A stretch of DNA of 13,025 nucleotides, from NCBI GenBank assembly GCA_946481475.1, contig CAMLOB010000042.1:1-13025 (forward strand), given 5' to 3'. Within the stretch, counting starts at the first letter, position 1, and each line of letters opens with the position of its first letter. This document shows, in pieces, positions 7,446-13,025 of this stretch. Source of the stretch: an uncultured Chlorobiota bacterium (GTDB lineage: Bacteria > Bacteroidota > Kapaibacteriia > OLB7). The position numbers and the translations under genes were made by a program. The notes beneath the pieces were generated by a model that was given only the letters and a program-made list of their open reading frames with translations, was not told the origin of the DNA and did no database searches.

Positions 7446-7493
7446 AACCGTGACGGTTCCGAAGGCCGTTCGTGACGCTTCCCCTCTATCTTG
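7446..7493 (+). promoter_or_regulatory. Divergent control region: 22-bp-spaced CGTGACG repeats, embedded palindrome and TATCTTG box
   Basis: CGTGACGGTTCC at 7449-7460 and CGTGACGCTTCC at 7471-7482 are direct repeats (11 of 12 identical) exactly 22 bp apart. TATCTTG begins at 7487, 16 bp after the second repeat's start. The same arrangement occurs at 2085-2129. The first repeat sits in a perfect palindrome, AACCGTGACGGTT (7446-7458), only 15 bases upstream of the 7430 start of the STAND-SARP gene on the other strand. A regulator bound here could activate the zinc-ribbon gene (predicted transcription start near 7500) and repress its neighbour. Binding by the STAND-SARP protein is an inference from the repeat phasing and position. 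Confidence 0.55.
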
Positions 7494-7548
7494 TCAACGG
7501 TATCAACCACTCGGTGGAAATATACAGCCAACTTTACTGAGGCACACA

Positions 7549-7776
7549 ATGAGCGAAGGCAAGGGCGTTCCCCCCTCCGATCGGCAGGGACCGTCATCGG
7601 CCCGCTGCACATCCTGCGGCATGGTAGGCGAACCCTCTGTCCGGACCTGTCGGGCTTGCGGGGGACGGATGCGGACGACCTGTCCTCATTGTCTGGCCCC
7701 CATCACCCAGCTTGTCACGGGATTCTGTGCCGTGTGCGGCGGCTCCTTCATCTCCGACGAACCTCCGGACGCATGA
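7549..7776 (+). CDS. Small double zinc-ribbon protein
   Basis: The 75-residue product contains four CxxC knuckles: C20/C23 (CTSC), C34/C37 (CRAC), C45/C48 (CPHC) and C60/C63 (CAVC). Paired in order they make two four-Cys zinc ribbons, as in DZR-type proteins. There is no other domain, signal peptide or membrane helix. Such ribbons often mediate protein, RNA or DNA contacts, but nothing here says which. The ATG at 7549 is supported by GAGG at 7539-7542, six bases upstream, and by a predicted promoter about 50 bases before it. Its head-to-head position with the STAND-SARP gene suggests shared regulation. The ends (residues 1-17, 68-75) look disordered. Confidence 0.85.
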   Translation: MSEGKGVPPSDRQGPSSARCTSCGMVGEPSVRTCRACGGRMRTTCPHCLAPITQLVTGFCAVCGGSFISDEPPDA

Positions 7777-8000
7777 TGACAGCGCAATCAACCATACAAC
7801 ATAACGGGACGAAAACTGCCTTTGAAATTTCCGTGAAGAACAGAGATGTCCGGCACAGGATACAGGTCACAGACATTGGTTTGTCCTTTCCCTTACCTGT
7901 CTCTGTTGCCTGAATCTGTCGGGCCTCCTGTTCTTCACGGCTCTTCCTGCTCTTTTCAGGATCGATCCCGTCTTCCACACATATTTCAGTTCACACATTC

Positions 8001-9569
8001 ATGGTACATCGATTCAACATGCAGTCTTCTCTTCTCTCTCTTGCAGCAACGGCACTGTTTCTCTTCTTGTTTCATTCTCCTCTCACCGCCCAGCGTTCGC
8101 TTACATTGATCTACCCGAACGGAGGAGAGACGTTCACGGGTGATGAGACGATCGAGGTCCGATGGACGGCAACCGGTTTTGATGCCGACGAGCGGGTAGA
8201 GCTTGAGTACTCGCTCGACGGCGGAGGTCAATGGCGGAACATCGACAAGGCCACCGCCGGAGCCGGAAGGATCGCCTGGCAGGTTCCGAACCGACCGAGC
8301 GGCACGGTGCTGGCCCGGGTTTCCTCCCGCGACGGCGATATTTCCGACGTCTCGGACAACACCTTCGAGATAGCGGAGAACCCGCTGGATCGCACATTGA
8401 TGATAACGCCGAACGGAGGGGAAACGTTGACATCCGGAGAGACGTTCACGCTGGAATGGCAGCTCCCGCTTGATGCGATCGAGGGGAAGCTGGAATTCTC
8501 CACCGACTTCGGCATGACATGGCAGGAAGTGATCACCCTTCCGGCATCGGTCACCCGGTACAACTGGAAGGTGCCGGAGGTTACCGAAGCGATCTCCACA
8601 GCAATTATGCGGATCTCGGTCGCCGAAGCGCCCGACCACTTCGATCAGTCCGACGCCCCTTTTACCCTTCAGCCTGCATCCGTTCAGCAACCGTCGCTTC
8701 ACGTCATCTTTCCTGACGGCGGAGAATCCTTTCCGCAGGATACCGTGATCGCAATCGAATGGGAGGCGACAAATGTCCCGGGCGAAGTGGAGGTGGAGTA
8801 CTCACCCGATCAGGGGATCACCTGGAACGGCATCGGCAAGACCCTGGCGGGGATCGGCGGGATTGCCTGGAAGATTCCGGGCAAAGGGACGGTTGCCGGA
8901 CTGATCCGTGTGAGGACGGAAGATCGCTCGGTAGAAGACCGTTCCGACAATCCGTTTACCATCCGCGAAAAAGACGACGTGATCCTGGAACCGGTAACGT
9001 TGCTCAGTCCGAACGGCGGTGAGGAATGGATCGAAGGTGAGTCCCGCACAATTACCTGGAACGCTCCGGCCGATATGCGGACGGGAAGACTTGCCTACAC
9101 AACCGATGGGGGGGGAACGTGGGCCGACATCAAGGAGGTGACCCCATCCGACGGCAGCTATCTGTGGAGGGTTCCGCATGTCGCCGATCTTCCGGTGACG
9201 ACGATGAAAGTCAGGATCACCGACACGGAACACCCCACACGAACGGCCGAGTCGGCAACCGACTTCACCGTTGCACCGGTCTCCAGCCTCTCGATCTTCA
9301 CGCCGGAAGAGGATTCTCCGATCGACCTCTGTCTGTATCCGAATCCGGCCCGAACCGAACTTCGCATCGATCTCGCCGGAACCGGCGAATCCGGCTTTAC
9401 CGTTCAGCTTTCCACCCTACAGGGGAAAGAGGTTCGCCGCATTGACATCGGAAAGGGAAAGGGGCCGTTCCGGCTTGATGTCAGCGATCTTCCCGTCGGA
9501 GTCTACACCTGTGTCATCAGAACTCCGGGGCATCCGGGCATCGGAAAACAGGTACTGATCTATCGGTAG
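8001..9569 (+). CDS. Secreted four-repeat Ig-like protein with type IX secretion C-terminal sorting domain
   Basis: The 522-residue protein begins with a signal peptide; cleavage probably follows LTAQ at about residue 31. The ATG at 8001 is preferred to 8019 because it supplies the positive N-region (VHR). Four repeats of about 95 residues follow, near 34-124, 132-224, 232-321 and 331-424. Each opens with a strand and (N/D)GGE, and has an EYS.D/TTD.G..W core and a (A/N/L)W.(I/V)P strand. Residues about 443-522 (LCLYPNPARTELRIDL ... GVYTCVIRT ... KQVLIYR) match the T9SS type A sorting domain, which directs proteins through the outer membrane for release or attachment. There is no enzyme domain, so a structural or adhesive surface role is likely. 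Repeats 1 and 3 resemble each other, as do 2 and 4. The gene stands alone with a strong terminator. Confidence 0.93.
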   Translation: MVHRFNMQSSLLSLAATALFLFLFHSPLTAQRSLTLIYPNGGETFTGDETIEVRWTATGFDADERVELEYSLDGGGQWRNIDKATAGAGRIAWQVPNRPSGTVLARVSSRDGDISDVSDNTFEIAENPLDRTLMITPNGGETLTSGETFTLEWQLPLDAIEGKLEFSTDFGMTWQEVITLPASVTRYNWKVPEVTEAISTAIMRISVAEAPDHFDQSDAPFTLQPASVQQPSLHVIFPDGGESFPQDTVIAIEWEATNVPGEVEVEYSPDQGITWNGIGKTLAGIGGIAWKIPGKGTVAGLIRVRTEDRSVEDRSDNPFTIREKDDVILEPVTLLSPNGGEEWIEGESRTITWNAPADMRTGRLAYTTDGGGTWADIKEVTPSDGSYLWRVPHVADLPVTTMKVRITDTEHPTRTAESATDFTVAPVSSLSIFTPEEDSPIDLCLYPNPARTELRIDLAGTGESGFTVQLSTLQGKEVRRIDIGKGKGPFRLDVSDLPVGVYTCVIRTPGHPGIGKQVLIYR

Positions 9570-9624
9570 AACTGTTCGGGAAGGGTGACCGCAAAAGGGG
9601 CAAAAGGATAGAGCGGAGCAGGGT

Positions 9625-9671
9625 AAAAAAGGAGAGGGATCGGAAGACTCCCGATCCCTCTCCTTTTTTTT
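9625..9671. terminator. Bidirectional intrinsic terminator between convergent genes
   Basis: AAAAAAGGAGAGGGATCGG (9625-9643) is the exact reverse complement of 9651-9669, with a 7-base loop (AAGACTC). The plus strand ends in T8 (9664-9671); the minus strand ends in at least six T opposite the A-run. It sits between the stop of the T9SS repeat protein (9569) and the stop of the PD40/OmpA-like gene (9696), so it can serve both transcripts. Confidence 0.93.
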
Positions 9672-9695
9672 ATTCAGACGACGACAGCAGGGAAC

Positions 9696-11669
9696 CTATG
9701 GATTCTTTCCGCCGAGCCGCTGGATCGTGATATGTATTCGCCGCTTGTCGGCAAGCGTGTTGCCGGTCACATCATCAACGTCACCGCTGACGATGCGCCA
9801 TCGGACGGCATCGTTCCGGCGGAGGCGAACGTAGACATCATTCCCCTTTTCGGCAGCCTCGCGGAAGAGTTGATCCAGATACTGCACGGCAAACCAGGCG
9901 CGCAGACCGGCCAGACGGAAGTTGTCGATTTCACTGTCTTTCCGCATGGAGAAGGAGATGCCGTCTTTCGTCTCGAACGTCACCTCGATATCCTCGCCGA
10001 ACTGTCCCAGAATCGGTCGGGGATCGGCATAGCCGTAGACCGTCAGCTCCAGATACTCCCCCGGATCGCGCAACGTATCGAAGGCCGGGAAGTAGAGGTT
10101 CATGCAATCGCGATAGAAGTTGCCGATCACCGACTCCACGTCGAGGGCCATCTTCTTGTACTCTTCGTACAGCCTCTTGTTGTTCGCTATGTTGTCGATA
10201 TAGTCCCGGTCACGCAGATCTCCCCCCTCTTCCTGTCTCCTCTTCAAATCCTCCAGGGCCACCAGCGTGTTCAGCCGGTAGTAGCCGCTGACGAAGAGGG
10301 GAACGCTGATCCCGGCAAAGTCAAGCGCGATCAACGGCGGCGGCGGCGGTGGAGGCGGCATGCTCGGTCCGTCCGGCGGCATCGGCGGGGGTCCCGGCGG
10401 AGTCGGCGGCGGAGTCGGTTCGGCAATCTCGGGCAACGGCGGCGGTGGAGGCGGTGGAGGACTGGCCACCTTGAAGAGAATCTCCTTCTCCTCGTCGGCC
10501 TTCATCGCAGTCAGATCATAGGTAAATGCCGTATCGAAACCGACCGGTTTGATAAAGAGCTTATAGGGAAAGCCGGAGTAGAGCCAGACCGACCCTCCGT
10601 TGACCGTATCGATCTCTTCACCGACCAGCGTCCGGTCGAAACGTTCCTCGGTCACCTCCACGCGTCCTTTCACATAGCGCATCACCGTCGTATCCAGGAT
10701 GCGGACGCGGACGTTTGCGTAACCGGGCATAAAAGGATTGAACGATCCCTCGTAAATATCCAGACCTCCCTTCCCTCCATCCCGGTCGCTGACGAAATAG
10801 CAGGTATTCCTGTTGATTCCGTAGAAGAAGAGATCATCCGCTTCGGAATTGATCAGGTTCCCGAGATTCTTCGGCGTGCTCCAGTTCCCCGACTCATCCC
10901 GTTGCGTGATGAAAATATCGAAGCCTCCCCGCCCTTCGTGGCCGTTGCTGGCAAAGTAGAGCGTTCTGCCGTCGGGAGCAATAAAGGGAGAGATCTCGTC
11001 ATCTCCGGTATTGACCGGTCTGCCGAGATTCTCCGGCGTCCCGAACGAACCGTCAAGCCGGCGGTAGGAGATCCAGAGATCCTTGTCTCCCACTCCCCCT
11101 TTCCGCGTCGAGGTAAAGATGATGAACGTACCGTCGGAAGAGATGGTCGGCTGCGACTCCCACTTCCGGGAGTTCAGCGAGGTCAGTTCGACGACATCGG
11201 AGATGCTTGAGCCATCTGCCGCCATGGTGAACGTGTAGAGTCCGGTATACGAATGGCGGACCTGCGAACCGCTGGCCATCACGCCGGTCATCGGTCTGCT
11301 CCATCCCACGTTTCCCCCCTCCATCCCGGCATAGTCGATCTGCACTTCCGGCGGAACGGGGACACTGAGGATGCCGTCATCTTTCATTGTGTTGACCGAA
11401 GATTCCCGGAGGACTTCGGGGGCTTCGTGGTGGATTCCCTCGGCGGCAAAGCGTCGCGACCGGAAGAGATCGGCCGATTCAAGGCGTGAGGAGGTAAAGT
11501 AGAGCCACTCACCGTTCGGCGTCGCGAAGGGGGCGTAATCATCCTGTTCGGAGTTGACGACTTCCAGATTGCGCACAACAAACTCGGGATCATCAAATAC
11601 GAGGAAGGGCTGGGCTTGTACAACGCCGACCGTCATCAGGGTCAGCAGCGCGAGTGTAATGTAGCGCAT
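9696..11669 (-). CDS. Outer-membrane-associated PD40 propeller / proline-rich / OmpA-like protein
   Basis: From the ATG at 11669 the product has 657 residues. It opens with a signal peptide (MRYITLALLTLMTVGVVQAQ, cleaved after AQ). Residues about 45-310 carry PD40/WD40-like repeats (LYFTSSR, FIIFTSTRKGG..DLW, LYFASNG..GRGGFDIF, YFVSDRDGGKGGLDIY). Then come an Ig/CRD-like segment (315-400), a proline-rich linker (403-445) with two runs of eight prolines, and an OmpA-like C-terminus (540-650). The peptidoglycan-contact pattern is degenerate but recognisable: Asp in GYADPR, N..LA..RA, and a late ADKRRI. About 25 residues (ILGQFGEDIEV...) separate GYAD from N..LA, longer than usual. The plan recalls PorE-type T9SS proteins and related PD40-OmpA lipoproteins, but no lipobox Cys is seen. 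It starts 7 bases after the barrel gene's stop; a start at 11714 would overlap that gene and lengthen the signal region. Confidence 0.9.
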   Translation of the reverse strand: MRYITLALLTLMTVGVVQAQPFLVFDDPEFVVRNLEVVNSEQDDYAPFATPNGEWLYFTSSRLESADLFRSRRFAAEGIHHEAPEVLRESSVNTMKDDGILSVPVPPEVQIDYAGMEGGNVGWSRPMTGVMASGSQVRHSYTGLYTFTMAADGSSISDVVELTSLNSRKWESQPTISSDGTFIIFTSTRKGGVGDKDLWISYRRLDGSFGTPENLGRPVNTGDDEISPFIAPDGRTLYFASNGHEGRGGFDIFITQRDESGNWSTPKNLGNLINSEADDLFFYGINRNTCYFVSDRDGGKGGLDIYEGSFNPFMPGYANVRVRILDTTVMRYVKGRVEVTEERFDRTLVGEEIDTVNGGSVWLYSGFPYKLFIKPVGFDTAFTYDLTAMKADEEKEILFKVASPPPPPPPPLPEIAEPTPPPTPPGPPPMPPDGPSMPPPPPPPPLIALDFAGISVPLFVSGYYRLNTLVALEDLKRRQEEGGDLRDRDYIDNIANNKRLYEEYKKMALDVESVIGNFYRDCMNLYFPAFDTLRDPGEYLELTVYGYADPRPILGQFGEDIEVTFETKDGISFSMRKDSEIDNFRLAGLRAWFAVQYLDQLFREAAEKGNDVYVRLRRNDAVRWRIVSGDVDDVTGNTLADKRRIHITIQRLGGKNP

Positions 11670-11676
11670 CGTCTTG

Positions 11677-12486
11677 TCAGTCTCCGAAGTTATACAGTAC
11701 ACCGAGTGTTCCAAAGATTCCCTGCTGCTTCAGCACATCCGGAGCGTTGAAGGCAGAGGTGAGGGGATGGCTGTAGACCCCCTCGATATTCAGGGCGAAC
11801 ATATCGCTGAGTCGATACATATAGCCGAGACTTCCCCGCAGATCGAAAACCAGCGTGCCGAAGTTATCGAACTTTCTCCCCCCGAGCAGTTGCTGCTCAT
11901 TCGTGCCGGTCCCGGCGTAGACAAAGCCCTGCGGTGAAAGGAGGCGTTCGGTATAGTTATAGAAACCGTCGATCAGCAATCCGCCGGAAGCCCCGCCACT
12001 GACGTAGAATCCCGTTTCGGCAATCTCCAGTCCCACCATCACTTCCAGCGTCAGCGTCCCGAAATCTCCGTCGACCTGGGCCTCCTGCTGCAGTATCACC
12101 CGTTCGTTGTTCTCTCCCTTGATCGGCTCTCCGGCCAGGGGGGTGATGAACGTGCTGGAACGGGACTCGTAGCGGAGTCGGGGAGAAAGAATGAACCAGG
12201 TACTTTGCAGGGGATAGAGAATCGCTTTCGCCTCGGCGACCACGCCGTCCCCCTCACCGTCGGAAAAGAAGGCACAGGGGAGACTGTTGTCGGTGACGCC
12301 GAAACTTGCATCGCTCTTCCAGTAGCCGTAGCCGAACCCGCCGCCGATATACTGATAGCGAACCACCGGTTCGTGCAGCAGAGCATCGCTCCCCCTCCCC
12401 TGTCCTTTGAGAACCGGAGACAGAGCCAGCAACAGGAGTGTGGCATGAAATCCGAATCGGGTGATATGCTGTCGAGTCTTCATCAT
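11677..12486 (-). CDS. Outer-membrane beta-barrel protein
   Basis: The 269-residue product from the ATG at 12486 begins MMKTRQHITRFGFHATLLLL and has a signal peptide ending near LKGQG. The mature part alternates polar and aromatic or aliphatic residues in strand-like blocks (FGYGYWKSDASFGV, WFILSPRLRYESRSS, FGTLTLEVMVGLEI, GFYVSGGASGGLLIDGFYNY, LVFDLRGSLGYMYRL, IFGTLGVLYNFGD), typical of an 8-12-strand barrel of the OMP_b-brl type. It is not an obvious PorP/SprF protein, since the usual QDPQ/NPAYAG motif is absent. Starting at 12618 would add an unlikely 44-residue tail overlapping the upstream gene. It is the second gene of a minus-strand run, 58 bases after the T9SS cargo gene and 7 bases before the PD40/OmpA-like gene. 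The likely role is partner or anchor for these envelope proteins. Confidence 0.85.
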   Translation of the reverse strand: MMKTRQHITRFGFHATLLLLALSPVLKGQGRGSDALLHEPVVRYQYIGGGFGYGYWKSDASFGVTDNSLPCAFFSDGEGDGVVAEAKAILYPLQSTWFILSPRLRYESRSSTFITPLAGEPIKGENNERVILQQEAQVDGDFGTLTLEVMVGLEIAETGFYVSGGASGGLLIDGFYNYTERLLSPQGFVYAGTGTNEQQLLGGRKFDNFGTLVFDLRGSLGYMYRLSDMFALNIEGVYSHPLTSAFNAPDVLKQQGIFGTLGVLYNFGD

Positions 12487-12544
12487 CCGTATGTTGATGT
12501 TGATATGGCTCCGTTCAAAAGAGATCCCGCTGCCCGGGGCAGCC

Positions 12545-13025
12545 CTACTTCCGGATAACAAGTTTCCGGTACACCGTCTCACTCCCCCGGGCCGGTTGCA
12601 GACGCAGGTAGTAGACACCGGTCTGCAGCGACGAGACGTCGAGAGTCAGAAGACTTGTCCCCTCCGGCAGATCGTGCTGCTCGCTCAGGACCACCTCGCT
12701 CCCCTTCGAGTCGAACAGATCGAGGAAGACCCGTTCCCGGCCGGTCGATCTCAATCCGACATCCACCCGATCTCCGGCCGCCGGAGTCGGCGACAGGGAG
12801 GTGATGGTGATCTTGGCCGGGGTACCACGGAACTCGATCGGTCGCAACTCGCGGAAGCAGATACTGTCGTGAATCACTATTCCGGCATTCTGCACCACCA
12901 GCTTCGGGTTGCCGTCGTGGAACTGTCCGCCGGTAATTTCCACGTAGGAGGCGAGCGAATCTCCCCGCAGGAATTCAAAGTCCATCTGGGCCAGTTCTCC
13001 GGCCGAGACGAGTGCCGGACCATCG
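12545..13025 (-). CDS. C-terminal part of a T9SS cargo protein (5' end outside the window)
   Basis: The frame stays open from the right edge (base 13024) to the TAG at 12545-12547, so the gene continues upstream; the ATG at 12985 is internal. The visible 159 residues begin with a strand-rich segment (LASYVEITGGQFHDGNPKL, NAGIVIHDSI), a beta-sandwich-like tail domain. The T9SS type A sorting domain follows: SPTPAAGDRVDVGL, VFLDLFDSKGSEV, LDVSSLQTGVYYLRL and a final YRKLVIRK. Type IX cargo with this tail is exported and released or anchored at the cell surface. It heads the visible operon with the barrel and PD40/OmpA-like genes. Its main function lies in the missing part. Confidence 0.9.
   Translation of the reverse strand, partial: DGPALVSAGELAQMDFEFLRGDSLASYVEITGGQFHDGNPKLVVQNAGIVIHDSICFRELRPIEFRGTPAKITITSLSPTPAAGDRVDVGLRSTGRERVFLDLFDSKGSEVVLSEQHDLPEGTSLLTLDVSSLQTGVYYLRLQPARGSETVYRKLVIRK

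Noticed and set aside
7748..7978. 76-residue minus-strand open frame in the gap before the T9SS protein
   Set aside because: Overlaps the end of the zinc-ribbon gene on the opposite strand, with mixed composition and no recognisable motif; the 224-base gap otherwise shows nothing convincing.
9732..11210. 492-residue plus-strand open frame
   Set aside because: Antisense to the PD40/OmpA-like gene; its Arg-rich run is simply the complement of the proline-rich linker, and it shows no domain.
1..13025. CRISPR array, tRNA, rRNA, insertion sequence or phage genes
   Set aside because: No regularly spaced direct repeats with unique spacers, no cloverleaf or rRNA text and no transposase or integrase domain were seen.

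Overview
The window looks like chromosomal DNA from a GC-rich member of the Bacteroidota/Chlorobiota group. The main pointers are two proteins ending in a type IX secretion (T9SS, Por-type) C-terminal sorting domain, one of them partial at the right edge, and a PD40/OmpA-like outer-membrane protein next to a beta-barrel protein. The GC-rich text would fit a Kapabacteria-like lineage better than classical AT-rich Bacteroidetes, but that placement is an inference. Clear Shine-Dalgarno-like sites precede some genes (zinc-ribbon gene, Crp/Fnr gene) and are absent before others.

Layout, left to right. (1) 1-102, minus: the first 34 codons of a probable MBL-fold hydrolase cut by the window edge, divergent from (2) pyruvate kinase at 303-1901, which carries a 60-residue basic, low-complexity N-terminal extension. 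(3) 1902-2233: a 332-base intergenic stretch holding a perfect 40-base palindrome (1930-1969), T-rich tracts, and a promoter-like element made of two CGTGACG repeats exactly 22 bp apart plus a TAccTTG box. (4) 2234-3115: a membrane-anchored DUF547 protein. (5) 3116-3304: a G-rich minisatellite-like tract and two tandem copies of a REP-like palindrome. (6) 3305-4006: a Crp/Fnr-type regulator with a hairpin terminator behind it. (7) 4071-7430, minus: a very large STAND-type NTPase with a helical middle and a C-terminal SARP-like module (winged helix plus BTAD). (8) A divergent control region at 7446-7493 repeating the same 22-bp-spaced CGTGACG element and box, followed by a 75-residue double zinc-ribbon protein (7549-7776). 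(9) 8001-9569: a secreted four-repeat Ig-like protein with a T9SS sorting domain, closed by a strong bidirectional terminator. (10) 9696-13025, minus: an apparent operon of a T9SS cargo protein (partial), an outer-membrane barrel protein and a PD40/proline-rich/OmpA-like protein.

Two functional themes stand out. The right half is cell-envelope and secretion work: secreted T9SS cargo plus a barrel and a peptidoglycan-tethering protein made from one operon. The middle is regulatory: a STAND-SARP regulator, a Crp/Fnr protein, and two promoters (before the DUF547 gene and the zinc-ribbon gene) with identical spacing of repeats and -7/-10-like box. SARP proteins are known to bind direct repeats phased by DNA helical turns next to the promoter, so the STAND-SARP protein is the natural candidate for reading these two sites. 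That link is an inference from spacing and proximity.
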